Positions 46,243 to 54,902 of a DNA stretch of 64,000 nucleotides are shown here, one piece after another (within the stretch, counting starts at the first letter, position 1; every line of letters starts with the position of its first letter). Source of the DNA: Microbacterium sp. 1S1 (lineage in GTDB: Bacteria > Actinomycetota > Actinomycetes > Actinomycetales > Microbacteriaceae); assembly GCF_008271365.1 (NCBI RefSeq), contig NZ_CP043430.1, positions 1,426,001-1,490,000 on the forward strand, read 5' to 3'. A program made the position numbers and the translations under genes. The notes under the pieces are model-generated. The model did not search any database. It had not been told where the DNA came from and saw only the letters and a program-made list of their open reading frames with translations.

Positions 46243-47010
46243 AACGCGGCCGTCGAGATCGCGCAGCTGCGGGTGCGGCGTGGCGCCACACACGTATTCG
46301 ACGGCGTCGACCTGAGCATCCCGCGCGGCCAGATCACGGGCCTCCTGGGCCCCTCGGGGTGTGGCAAGACCACGCTCATGCGATCGATCGTCGGGGTGCA
46401 GCGGATCGCGTCCGGCGACGTCACGGTCCTGGGCGAGCCGGGCGGTTCGCGCTCGCTGCGGCATCGAGTGGCCTACGGCACGCAGGGCGCGTCGGTCTAC
46501 GGCGATCTCAGCGTGCGGCAGAACCTCTCGTACTTCTCGGCGCTCGTGAAGGCGCCGAGGGGCGACGTCGATCGGGTCATCCGAGAGGTCGGTCTCGACG
46601 CACAGGCGGGGCAGCGCGTCGACTCGCTGAGCGGTGGTCAGGCGACACGGGTCTCGCTCGCGGTGGCGCTGCTCGGATCCCCCGAGCTCATCGTGCTCGA
46701 CGAGCCAACCGTCGGGCTCGACCCGGTACTGCGCGCCGAACTGTGGACCCTGTTCCGCGGCCTCGCCGATCGAGGTGTGACGCTCATCGTTTCGAGCCAT
46801 GTGATGGACGAGGCAGTGCGCTGCGACCGGCTGCTGCTGATGCGGGACGGTCGGATCATCGCCGACACGACTCCGTCCTCTCTGCTCGCCGACACGGGAG
46901 CGACCGACGCCGAGACCGCGTTCCTGACCCTGATCGAACGCGACGCGGTCGCCGGCATCGGAAACACGCGACGAGCGCGCCGAGAACGGCATGAGGAGGC
47001 CGACGGATGA
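46234..47010 (+). CDS. ABC transporter ATP-binding protein
   Basis: A 258-residue ATPase subunit: Walker A GPSGCGKTT, signature LSGGQATRVSLAVAL, Walker B LIVLDEPTVGLDP, switch His in SSHVMDEA. It belongs to the ABC-2 exporter type (DrrA/NodI-like). The permease gene overlaps its stop (ATGA). Control by the upstream TetR protein suggests drug or metabolite efflux. Confidence 0.95.
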   Translation: MMNNAAVEIAQLRVRRGATHVFDGVDLSIPRGQITGLLGPSGCGKTTLMRSIVGVQRIASGDVTVLGEPGGSRSLRHRVAYGTQGASVYGDLSVRQNLSYFSALVKAPRGDVDRVIREVGLDAQAGQRVDSLSGGQATRVSLAVALLGSPELIVLDEPTVGLDPVLRAELWTLFRGLADRGVTLIVSSHVMDEAVRCDRLLLMRDGRIIADTTPSSLLADTGATDAETAFLTLIERDAVAGIGNTRRARRERHEEADG

Positions 47011-47741
47011 ACAGCGGACGGCTTCTCGCGACCGCCGGCCGCGTGCTCACCCAGCTTCGGCACGATCCGCGGTCCATCGCCCTGATGCTCATCGCGCCGA
47101 GTCTGCTCGTCGGCCTCTTCGCCTGGCTGTTCAGCGACCAGGACGGTGTGTTCGACCAGTTCGGCGGGGCGATCCTGGCCCTGTTCCCTTTCATCGTGAT
47201 GTTCCTCATCACGTCGATCACCACCTTGCGCGAACGTCGTTCCGGCACGCTCGAACGGCTGATGACCACGCCGCTGGGGAAGGCCGACTTCATTCTCGGC
47301 TACGCGCTCGCGTTCGGCCTGATGGCGCTGGTGCAGGCGGTGATCACCGTGTCGTTCGCGGTCGGGGTGTGCGGACTCGAGGTCGACGGACCGCTGTGGC
47401 AACTGGGGCTCGTCGCCGTGGTGGACGCTCTGCTCGGCACGGCACTGGGCCTGCTGGCGAGCGCGTTCGCGCAGACCGAGTTCCAGGCGGTGCAGTTCAT
47501 GCCGCTCCTGGTGTTCCCGCAGATCATCCTCGGTGGTCTCTTCATGCCGCGCGACCAGATGCCCGACGTGCTGCATGCGATCTCCGACTGGCTGCCCCTC
47601 AGCTACGCCATCGACACGATCAACGCGGTCGCGGCGGGGGACGAGGGCGAGGACGTCTTCGGTCCGCTGCTCATCGTCGCGGCCTTCGCGGTCGGCGCCC
47701 TGATGCTCGCCGCCCTCACCCTCCGCCGGCGCACGCGCTGA
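47007..47741 (+). CDS. ABC-2 type transporter permease
   Basis: A 244-residue membrane protein with six hydrophobic segments and the ABC-2 signature region (TSITTLRERRSGTLERLMTTPLGKADFILGYAL, then QFMPLLVFPQIILGGLFMPRDQMP). It pairs with the ATPase before it to make an exporter. It is convergent with hrpB, with only 20 bases between. Confidence 0.94.
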   Translation: MNSGRLLATAGRVLTQLRHDPRSIALMLIAPSLLVGLFAWLFSDQDGVFDQFGGAILALFPFIVMFLITSITTLRERRSGTLERLMTTPLGKADFILGYALAFGLMALVQAVITVSFAVGVCGLEVDGPLWQLGLVAVVDALLGTALGLLASAFAQTEFQAVQFMPLLVFPQIILGGLFMPRDQMPDVLHAISDWLPLSYAIDTINAVAAGDEGEDVFGPLLIVAAFAVGALMLAALTLRRRTR

Positions 47742-47761
47742 GTCGGACGTCTGACTGGGGG

Positions 47762-50317
47762 TCAGCGCGCGGCGCGGTTCTTGGTGTGCTTCGTCGGTAC
47801 CGCGGCCCAGGGATCCTCCGGCCAGGGGTGCCGGGGGTAGCGACCGCGCATCTCGGCTCGTACCTGGGCGTAGGGGCCGGACCAGAACGAGGCCAGGTCG
47901 TCGGTCACGGCGAGCTGCCGCCCGGCCGGCGACAACAGATGGAAGAGCACGGGCACACGTCCATCCACGAGCCGCGGAGTCTCCGCCCAACCGAAGCACT
48001 CCTGCAGCTTCACCGCGACGACGGGCCGAGCGGCCGGGTCGTCGTCGGACTCCGGATACCTGATGCGCACGCGGGACCCGCTGGGGACCTCGAGCCGCTC
48101 CGGGACGAGCGCATCGAGGTTCACCGCATCGGGCCAGGGCAGGAGACGGCGCAGAGCAGACGTGAGGTCCAGTCGGCTCGCGGGCGCTCCCGCCGCGAGG
48201 GCGTCGAGTTCCGGCGCCAGCCAGGCGTCGAGTGCGTCGACCAATCCGGCATCCGACACGTCGGGCCAGGGCTCGCCGAGCTCGCGTCGCAACAGCGCGA
48301 GCCGGCGGCGCAAGGCATCCGCCCCTTCGGACCAGGTGAACATGCCGAGCCCGTCGCGTCGGAGCGCTCGGCCCACGGCATCGCGACCTTCCGAGGCTGC
48401 TGCTCGCACCGGCACCGAGGAGCGCAGGATCGCACCGATGCGCCGCTCACGGCGGGCTTGCACGCGTCCTCCCACGAACTCGGCCTCGACGCGGTCGCTC
48501 ACGAGATGATCAGCCGCACGCTCCACCTGCTCCTCGGTGAGGGCCGCCGCAGCGCGGATGACGGCACCGGTACCGGCCGCCGCCCGGGAGGAGGCCCGTG
48601 AGACGTCGGCTACGGCGAGCCATTCCGCGGCGGCGAGAGAGCCGTGCACTCCGGCCCGCGTGCCCGAAGCCAGCAGGAAGGTGGCTCCCGAACCTGTGCG
48701 TTCGACGCGGCGGGCGACGCGTTCCGGGAATGCCAGCGCGATCACGAGACCGGCGCCGTCCACCCCCGGGCGCGTGTCGGGCGTCGGCTCGATCAGGCGT
48801 TCCAGCCGACGTGCCTCCTCGCGCCAGCGGCGCGACTCCGCAGTCCCTCCGCCCCGCAGCGCGACGATCGCGTGGGCGACGTCGACATCCGGGACGCGCT
48901 GATCGCCGCCCAGAAGCGCCACGACCTCGGCGGCGAGCCGGCTCCCCACCACAGGGCCGCCGTCCCGCAACGCCCTGGCCAGCCGCGGATCGGTCGGGAC
49001 GCGCGCCAACACCCGGCCCTCCGGTGTGGCGCGACCGTCATCGTCGACCGCGCCGAGACTGCGGAGCACGGTGACGGCCTCGGCGAGGCTGTCGGCGCGC
49101 AGCGGCTCGATCAGGCGAAGGCCAGCTCCGCCCGGGGCGCCCCAGCACGCGAGGAGAAGGGCCGCGGCGGCAAGGTCGGCCGTCGCGATCTCCGGCGACG
49201 GACGAGCGGGAGCCGCGGCGTAGGTGCGCTCGTCGACGCAGCGGACGACCGTGCCGGGGCCCTGCCGCGTGGCGCGCCCTGCCCGCTGAACGCACGAGGA
49301 ACGGGAAGCGGCAGTGGTCACGAGGCCCGTCATACCCCGGGCGGCGTCGCGCTGCGGCTGCCGTGACAAGCAGCTGTCCACGACCAGCCGGACGCCAGGC
49401 ACCGTGAGAGAGGACTCGGCGAGCGACGTGGTGACGATGATGCGGGGGAGGTCTTCCGGTCTGCGCCCGCGGATCACGGCATCCTGTTCCGCGGGAGGGA
49501 GCTGGCCGTGTAGCTCCCTCACGTCGAACGTGTCGCTCAGAGCCCGGACGCGTCGAGCGATCTCCGACACCTCGCGAGCGCCAGGGGCGAAGACGAGCAC
49601 GTCGGAGCCGGGGTCCTCGTGCAGCAGGTCGCCGGCGGCCGCGGTCGCCACGCTCGCGACGTGATCGAGGAATCCCCGAGTGACGCCCCACTCGTCGAGG
49701 CGGGGTACGGGACTCGGCGCCCACCGCTCGATGAGGGGGAAGGCGGGGACGTCATGCTCGACGATCGGCGCGGGAGACGTCTCGGTGCCGATGACGGCGG
49801 CGATCCGGGCGGCGTCGAGCGTGGCGGACATCGCGACGACGACGAGGTCATCCCGCAGCTCGCGGACCTCGGAAAGCAGACCGATGAGGAGGTCGGTCTC
49901 CAGGGCGCGCTCGTGCACCTCATCGATGATGACGCCGTCGACGCCCTCGAGCCCCGGGTCGTCGAGCATCCGTCGCAGGAGGACGCCGGCCGTGACGAAT
50001 TCGATCCTCGTGTCCGGCCCTGCCGTGCGCTCGCCGCGGACGGTGAAACCCACCCGGGCTCCGAGAGACGATCCGTCGAGCTGCGCGAGGCGGCGAGCGG
50101 CTGCGCGCGCGGCGACCCGGCGCGGCTGGGTGACGATCACGCGACCGGAGCTTCGTGAGGCGAGGAGCGGAGGCACGAGGGTGGTCTTGCCGGTTCCCGG
50201 GGGCGCAGTCACGACGACCGATCCGCTGGTGTCCAGGGCAGCGGAGAGCTCGTCGAGCGCGTCTGCGAACGAGAGGCCGGCGCCGATGGAGGCCAGGTCG
50301 AAGGCGTCGCGCGTCAT
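47762..50317 (-). CDS. hrpB: ATP-dependent helicase HrpB
   Basis: An 851-residue DEAH-box helicase. Walker A is APPGTGKTT, motif II IIDEVHERA (DEVH), motif III SATLD, motif VI QRAGRATRQGPG. The helicase-associated domain and the HrpB C-terminal domain (SFWSGPYAQVRAEMRGRYPRHPWPEDP) identify the family. HrpB is a predicted RNA helicase whose role is not well defined in bacteria. The start at 50317 (MTRDAFDLASI) is chosen; a GTG 42 bases upstream is possible. Confidence 0.94.
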   Translation of the reverse strand: MTRDAFDLASIGAGLSFADALDELSAALDTSGSVVVTAPPGTGKTTLVPPLLASRSSGRVIVTQPRRVAARAAARRLAQLDGSSLGARVGFTVRGERTAGPDTRIEFVTAGVLLRRMLDDPGLEGVDGVIIDEVHERALETDLLIGLLSEVRELRDDLVVVAMSATLDAARIAAVIGTETSPAPIVEHDVPAFPLIERWAPSPVPRLDEWGVTRGFLDHVASVATAAAGDLLHEDPGSDVLVFAPGAREVSEIARRVRALSDTFDVRELHGQLPPAEQDAVIRGRRPEDLPRIIVTTSLAESSLTVPGVRLVVDSCLSRQPQRDAARGMTGLVTTAASRSSCVQRAGRATRQGPGTVVRCVDERTYAAAPARPSPEIATADLAAAALLLACWGAPGGAGLRLIEPLRADSLAEAVTVLRSLGAVDDDGRATPEGRVLARVPTDPRLARALRDGGPVVGSRLAAEVVALLGGDQRVPDVDVAHAIVALRGGGTAESRRWREEARRLERLIEPTPDTRPGVDGAGLVIALAFPERVARRVERTGSGATFLLASGTRAGVHGSLAAAEWLAVADVSRASSRAAAGTGAVIRAAAALTEEQVERAADHLVSDRVEAEFVGGRVQARRERRIGAILRSSVPVRAAASEGRDAVGRALRRDGLGMFTWSEGADALRRRLALLRRELGEPWPDVSDAGLVDALDAWLAPELDALAAGAPASRLDLTSALRRLLPWPDAVNLDALVPERLEVPSGSRVRIRYPESDDDPAARPVVAVKLQECFGWAETPRLVDGRVPVLFHLLSPAGRQLAVTDDLASFWSGPYAQVRAEMRGRYPRHPWPEDPWAAVPTKHTKNRAAR

Positions 50318-50353
50318 CCGTCCAGTCTGCCCGGTCGCTCGCCGCGCGGAGCC

Positions 50354-50438
50354 GTTCACAACTCAGGAGAGGCGGCGCGATACGGAGGAGGGGGCGCCTC
50401 CGTGCTGGCTGAGCCCGTCGATCTCCTGAGTAGTGAAC
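50354..50438. repeat. 85-bp inverted repeat upstream of hrpB
   Basis: GTTCACAACTCAGGAGA (50354-50370) and TCTCCTGAGTAGTGAAC (50422-50438) are 17-base arms complementary except at one position. An inner ACGGAGG/CCTCCGT pair lies between them, and the right half also contains the inverted TCGACGGGCTCAG core found at 756-778 and 6601-6623. It could be a palindromic intergenic element (REP-like) or an operator. Confidence 0.5.
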
Positions 50439-50464
50439 CGAAGGGGGACGGTGCCCGAACGGGA

Positions 50465-50502
50465 AACAGCGGATGCCGCGACCGAAGCGGTCGCGGCATC
50501 CG
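50465..50502 (-). terminator. Terminator of the flotillin-like gene
   Basis: CGGATGCCGCGACC at 50470-50483 pairs perfectly (14 bp) with GGTCGCGGCATCCG at 50489-50502 around GAAGC. On the minus strand the stem is followed by GCTGTTTCCC. It lies 15 bases beyond the flotillin stop codon. Confidence 0.85.
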
Positions 50503-50516
50503 TTGTGGTGTGCCGG

Positions 50517-52118
50517 CTACTCCCCGGCGGGAGCCGGCGGCGCGGGCGGCGGCGGGGTGGTCGGTGCGGGCGTGCGCGGTGCCGGCGTGGGCTGGGACGC
50601 TTCGGCGACTCCGGCCCCGAAGCCGCGGCCGACGGCCTGACCCTGGATGATGCCGGCGAGGTCGAGACCGGTCGCGGAGTGCACGCTGTCGAAGACCGAA
50701 CGCAGGGCTTTCGCGCTGTCGGCACCGACGACGTTGGACGCGCCGTCCTCGCCGGAGCCGCCGACGATCGACACGTTGCCGATGGCGGCGTAGCCCTTCG
50801 CGAACTCGGACATGATCGATGGCAGCACTTCCAGCACGCGCTGCGAGAGGAACGCATCCTGGTTGGAGGCGATAGCCTTGGCCTCGGCCTCGACGGCGGC
50901 AGCACGGGCCTCACCTTCGGCGCGGATGGCCTCAGCCTCGGCGTTGGCCCGGAGGCGGCGAGCCTCGGCTTCGGCCTCCGCCTGGGCGCGCAGCGCGTCG
51001 GCGTCACCGGTGGCCTTGGCGATCGCGGCGGCGGCCTCACCGTCGGCGCGAGCCTTGTCGGCCTGGGCCTGCTGCTCGGCGATACGCGTGCGCGCCTCGG
51101 CCTGCTTGACCTGCTCGATCGCCGCCGCCTCGGCTGCCCGCTCACGCGTGTAGAGCTCCGCCTGCGCGCGGGTCTCTGCTTCGTACCGCTGCGCGTCGGC
51201 GACGCGCTTGACGTCGGCGTCGAGCTGCGCCTGCTTGTTCTCGGCCTGCTGCTGGAGCACGGCCTGCTCTGCCTGGGCGCGAGCGAGCTGCTCGGCCTGC
51301 TCCGCCTCGGCACGCGCGCGGCCGATGCCGGCGTTGGCGTTGGCGGTGTTGGTGTCGAGCGCGGTCTGCTCGACGAGGTTCGCCTCCTGGTTGGCGATGT
51401 TCTTCTGGTTGATCGCGCGGTCGGCGTTGGTCTGCGAGATCTCCGCGGCCTGGCGCTTGGCCTGGATCTCCGGAGCTCCGAGGGACTGGATGTAGCCGAC
51501 CTTGTCGGTGATGCCCTTGATCTGGAACGAGTCGAGGATGAGACCCTGCTCGGCGAGCTCCTGGGAGACGTCCGCGGCGATCTGGTCAGAGAACTTCTTG
51601 CGCTCCCGCATGAGCTCGACGACCGACAGCGTCGCGACGATGCCGCGCAGCGCACCCTCGAGCTGCTCGGTCGTGAACTGCTCGATGGCCTTGTCCTGAG
51701 AGGCGAAGCGCTCAGCGGCCCGGCGCACCAGCAGGGGGTCTGAGCCGATCTTCACGATGGCGACGCCGTCGACGTTCAGCGTCACGTTGTCGAGGGACTG
51801 TGCTTCGGCGTTGAGCGACACCTGGCGGGACCGCAGGGAGATGATCTCGTGACGCTGCGTGATCGGGTTGACCAGCGACTTCCCGTTCACGATCACGGTG
51901 ACGGGCGACTCCGACAGCTCGGAGCGGCTGGTGCCGTCGGCCGACACCACCGCGCGTTGCACCTTCTGCTTGCGTCCGGAGATGACGAGCGCTTCGTCGG
52001 CTCGAGCCACCTTGATCCAACTGCGTGCGAACAGCAGCAGGATCAGAAGGACGACGATCGCGGCGACGACCGCGATCCCGATGACGATGAGGATGCCGAC
52101 GATTCCGGCGATCTCCAT
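50517..52118 (-). CDS. Flotillin-like SPFH domain protein
   Basis: A 533-residue membrane protein: one N-terminal membrane helix (~5-32), an SPFH domain (~40-215), then a long Ala/Glu/Gln-rich coiled coil (~215-430) with EA-rich repeats as in flotillins, then a C-terminal domain and a Pro-rich end (TPAPRTPAPTTPPPPAPPAP). Flotillins organise ordered membrane areas. The start at 52118 (MEIAGIVGI) is preceded by GGGAGG; an upstream frame extension is rejected. Confidence 0.93.
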   Translation of the reverse strand: MEIAGIVGILIVIGIAVVAAIVVLLILLLFARSWIKVARADEALVISGRKQKVQRAVVSADGTSRSELSESPVTVIVNGKSLVNPITQRHEIISLRSRQVSLNAEAQSLDNVTLNVDGVAIVKIGSDPLLVRRAAERFASQDKAIEQFTTEQLEGALRGIVATLSVVELMRERKKFSDQIAADVSQELAEQGLILDSFQIKGITDKVGYIQSLGAPEIQAKRQAAEISQTNADRAINQKNIANQEANLVEQTALDTNTANANAGIGRARAEAEQAEQLARAQAEQAVLQQQAENKQAQLDADVKRVADAQRYEAETRAQAELYTRERAAEAAAIEQVKQAEARTRIAEQQAQADKARADGEAAAAIAKATGDADALRAQAEAEAEARRLRANAEAEAIRAEGEARAAAVEAEAKAIASNQDAFLSQRVLEVLPSIMSEFAKGYAAIGNVSIVGGSGEDGASNVVGADSAKALRSVFDSVHSATGLDLAGIIQGQAVGRGFGAGVAEASQPTPAPRTPAPTTPPPPAPPAPAGE

Positions 52119-52288
52119 GGATGACCTCCCTGGTTCCCCCCGAGGGGGCGGTCCGATATGCCCACGGTCGATGTGGGCGTGCGCAACCCACCCTGCCAGA
52201 AAAGCGGCTCCCACCACCGGGCCGGACGCGATCGCGCGGCAGTAGGGGACGACTTCTGCCGCTCGATCCGTGTGGAGGAAGGAGCGAG

Positions 52289-52717
52289 TCAGCGAAGGCG
52301 GAGCTTGTCCGCGAGGTCGCGCAGCAGGCGCAGCTCGTCATCGTCGAGGCGCGACATCCGTGTGGCGATCGACCGGCCGTGCACCGTCGCGAGGGAGCGG
52401 AAGGCTCGTGCGCCGTCCTCGGTCGCGCGGATGAGCGCACCGCGGCCGTCGTCCGGGTCGGGGCACTTCGCGACGAGTCCTCGCGTCACCATCCGGTCGA
52501 CGAGGCGGGACACGCTGGGTTGGCTGATCAGCATGTTGGCGGTGATATCGCGCAGCCGCGCCGTCATGTCGGGCGCGCGTGTGACGGTGAGCAGCACGTC
52601 GTACTCCGCTTGCGTGATGTCGCCGTGGTCGAAGTCCGCCGCCATCTCGGTGAACAGCTCGTGCTGCGCGCGGAACAGGCTTTCCCAGGCCTCCAGCGCG
52701 AGCTTCCGATCGGTCAT
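52289..52717 (-). CDS. MarR family transcriptional regulator
   Basis: A 142-residue winged-helix protein with the MarR pattern RLRDITANMLISQPSVSRLVDRMVTRGLVAKCPDPDDGRGALIRATEDG. It lies on the same strand as the flotillin gene, 170 bases ahead of it. Upstream, on the same strand, is a hairpin at 52742-52775, so its mRNA may be attenuated. The start at 52717 (MTDRKLALEAW) is chosen because the frame upstream runs through the hairpin. Confidence 0.92.
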   Translation of the reverse strand: MTDRKLALEAWESLFRAQHELFTEMAADFDHGDITQAEYDVLLTVTRAPDMTARLRDITANMLISQPSVSRLVDRMVTRGLVAKCPDPDDGRGALIRATEDGARAFRSLATVHGRSIATRMSRLDDDELRLLRDLADKLRLR

Positions 52718-52741
52718 CCTCACAGAGTACCGGGCACAGTA

Positions 52742-52775
52742 AAGGGCCGGTCGGAGAGGCTCCCGACCGGCCCTT
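52742..52775 (-). terminator. Strong hairpin upstream of the MarR gene
   Basis: AAGGGCCGGTCGG (52742-52754) pairs perfectly with CCGACCGGCCCTT (52763-52775), 13 bp. On the minus strand it is followed by TACTGTG and then by the MarR start 24 bases away. It could end a short RNA that starts near 52840, or act as a leader attenuator. Confidence 0.65.
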
Positions 52776-52845
52776 GTCCCTTGCACCAAGAGTGTCCTGC
52801 AATCACATGCGGTGGATGCCACAGCAAACATTCACCGTGCGATCA

Positions 52846-52880
52846 CTGTATAACGGCCAGGTAACGAATGCAACGGTTTG
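52846..52880 (-). promoter_or_regulatory. Minus-strand promoter with TAACG direct repeats
   Basis: Read on the minus strand, TTGCAT and TACAGT are 17 bp apart, a good promoter spacing. Within and beside it the plus strand has TAACGG (52851), TAACGA (52862) and AACGGT (52872), then GTCACAG (52881), spaced 10-11 bp. Such tandem boxes recall those reported for the actinobacterial regulator MtrA; this is from memory and not proven. Confidence 0.4.
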
Positions 52881-52895
52881 GTCACAGATGTTCAT

Positions 52896-52920
52896 GGCGC
52901 CCGTCAGTGTGGCGGGCGCC
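52896..52920 (-). terminator. Hairpin after the CPBP-like gene
   Basis: GGCGCCCG (52896-52903) pairs with CGGGCGCC (52913-52920). It begins 17 bases beyond the stop codon of the minus-strand gene at 52937. The T-run is weak. Confidence 0.5.
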
Positions 52921-52936
52921 CGCGCGGCCGCCGTGT

Positions 52937-53629
52937 TCAGAGGACGAACGCCGCGGTCACCAGCAGATACGAAGGCACGGACCGCCTGTTGCACCATGCG
53001 TAGATGCAGCCGTACAGGACGGCCGCTGCCATCGCGTAGAGGCCGGTCGCGGGGCCCTGAAGGAGGATGTGGACGGCGCCCCAGGTGAGGGCGAGGACGA
53101 GACCGCCCCAGGGGATGGCCGGATGTCCGAAGGCGGTCTCTCCCGCGCGCTGCCCCAGCGCGATGACAAGGAGGATGACGCAGGCCTCGCAAAGGTAGTA
53201 GACGAGCAGCAGGGCGAAAGCGAGTGGGGTGGCATCGCCCTGAGCCGACGCCAGCCGCTCGTACTCGCCGACGAGCTTCCACTCCTGCAGGATCACGACA
53301 CGGAAGCCGATGGCGGCGGCCGTCGCGAGGAGCACGCCGAGAGTGCGGAGCGCCGGATGACCGCGAAGAGAAGGGGTGAGCAGGGTGCCGGGTTCGCCGT
53401 CCGCCTTGCGTGTCACGCGGAAGACGAGGAGCGCCCCGATCGACCACCCCGCCGCGGTGACCGCCCAGTGCAGGAGTGCGCCGGCCGCAGCACCCGCCGA
53501 ATCCCACAGCGGATCGAGCAGCATCGTCACGATGAGCTCCCAGCCGAACACGGCGAAGGCGTACAGGGCCAGGATCAGCGAGCGGCCCGCCGTCGACGTC
53601 AGGCGCGGGTCGTCTCGGCGTTCTGTCAC
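52937..53629 (-). CDS. CPBP-like intramembrane protein
   Basis: A 230-residue membrane protein with about seven hydrophobic segments, starting at a GTG. The C-terminal part has an acidic residue in YLCEACVILLVIALGQR and a His in LTWGAVHILLQGPATGLYA, positions like those of the CPBP (CAAX/bacteriocin-processing) family, but the EExxxR motif is not standard. It could be a divergent or inactive member. Function is unknown. Confidence 0.65.
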   Translation of the reverse strand: MTERRDDPRLTSTAGRSLILALYAFAVFGWELIVTMLLDPLWDSAGAAAGALLHWAVTAAGWSIGALLVFRVTRKADGEPGTLLTPSLRGHPALRTLGVLLATAAAIGFRVVILQEWKLVGEYERLASAQGDATPLAFALLLVYYLCEACVILLVIALGQRAGETAFGHPAIPWGGLVLALTWGAVHILLQGPATGLYAMAAAVLYGCIYAWCNRRSVPSYLLVTAAFVL

Positions 53630-53799
53630 CGGACGAGCGTATCGACAAGTGCCAGGACCTCCCGCCGGCTGGAGGCGTGAGAAAGACAGTCGCGCGAACC
53701 GGGCCCCGCAGACCGGACGGATACTGGAGGAGACGGTTTCGAGAGCCCCGGCCTCCGCACCGCGCGGCAGACCTCTCGAACGCCAGAAAGAAGATGCTC

Positions 53800-54846
53800 A
53801 TGAAAGCTCTCCGCTACGTCGAGATCGGTAAGCCCCCGGTGGTGGTCGACATCCCGATTCCGAAGCCCGGCCCGGGCCAGGTTCTGCTCAAGATCACCGC
53901 GGGCGGTGTCTGCCACTCAGACGACTACGTCATGGGGCTGCCCGAGAAGGACTATCACGAGCAGGGCTACCCGCTCCCGTTGACTCTCGGGCACGAGGGT
54001 GCCGGCATCGTGCACGAGATCGGCGAGGGCGTCGACTCGACGCTCAAGGTCGGGGATGCCGTGGCGGTCTATGGTCCGTGGGGTTGTGGTCGCTGCCACA
54101 ACTGCTCGATGGGTAAGGAGAACTACTGCACGAACGCCGCTGCCGAGGGCATCCGTCCTCCGGGGCTGGGCAGCCAGGGCTCGATGGCCGAATACATGAT
54201 CGTCGACGACGCCCGCCATCTCGTGCCGCTCGGTGACCTCGACCCCGTGCAGAACGTCTCGCTGACCGACGCGGGCCTCACCCCGTACCACGCGATCAAG
54301 AACTCGCTTCCGAAGCTCGGCGCCGGCACGGTCGCCGTCGTGATCGGCACCGGCGGTCTCGGCCACGTCGGCATCCAGATCCTCAAGGCCATCTCGGGGG
54401 CCACGGTCATCGCCCTCGACGTGAACGACGAGAAGCTGAAGCTCGCCACCGAGGTGGGCGCCGATCACGTGCTGATCAGCGATGCATCGGCAGCCGAGAA
54501 GATCCGCGAGCTCACCGGGGGTCTCGGTGCGAACGCCGTGTTCGACTTCGTGGGCGCGAACCCGACGATCGCCCTGGCCCAGAGCGTGGCCGCGCTCGAG
54601 GCCGACATCACGATCGTGGGCATCGGTGGCGGCAGCATGACGCTCGGCTTCGGTTCGATCGCCTACGACGCCGCGGTGCGCATCCCCTACTGGGGCTCAC
54701 GCGCCGAGCTGATCGAGGTGCTGGACCTCGCCCGCGCCGGGAAGATCCACGTCCAGACCGAGAGCTACACCCTCGACGACGGCCCGAAGGCATACGAAGA
54801 TCTCGCGTCGAACAGCATCCGCGGGCGCGCCGTCATCGTCCCCTGA
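53800..54846 (+). CDS. Zinc-dependent alcohol dehydrogenase (NAD-type MDR)
   Basis: A 348-residue medium-chain dehydrogenase. Catalytic zinc ligands Cys38 (GVCHSD) and His65-Glu66 (LGHEGAG), structural zinc Cys96, 99, 102 and 110 (GCGRCHNCSMGKENYC), and the NAD-binding motif GTGGLGHVGIQIL are all present. An Asp after the second beta strand (VIALDVNDEK) points to NAD rather than NADP. MKALRYVE at 53800 is the usual start; an ATG two codons upstream is possible. Confidence 0.94.
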   Translation: MKALRYVEIGKPPVVVDIPIPKPGPGQVLLKITAGGVCHSDDYVMGLPEKDYHEQGYPLPLTLGHEGAGIVHEIGEGVDSTLKVGDAVAVYGPWGCGRCHNCSMGKENYCTNAAAEGIRPPGLGSQGSMAEYMIVDDARHLVPLGDLDPVQNVSLTDAGLTPYHAIKNSLPKLGAGTVAVVIGTGGLGHVGIQILKAISGATVIALDVNDEKLKLATEVGADHVLISDASAAEKIRELTGGLGANAVFDFVGANPTIALAQSVAALEADITIVGIGGGSMTLGFGSIAYDAAVRIPYWGSRAELIEVLDLARAGKIHVQTESYTLDDGPKAYEDLASNSIRGRAVIVP

Positions 54847-54860
54847 CGTCGACCGAGAAC

Positions 54861-54889
54861 GCCCGGGAGGCATCGCCTCCCGGGCCTTC
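54861..54889. terminator. Bidirectional terminator between the dehydrogenase and TetR genes
   Basis: GCCCGGGAGGC (54861-54871) pairs perfectly with GCCTCCCGGGC (54875-54885) around a 3-base loop, followed by CTTCGTCGT. It lies between convergent genes and probably serves both. Confidence 0.85.
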
Positions 54890-54902
54890 GTCGTGCAGGA
54901 CT

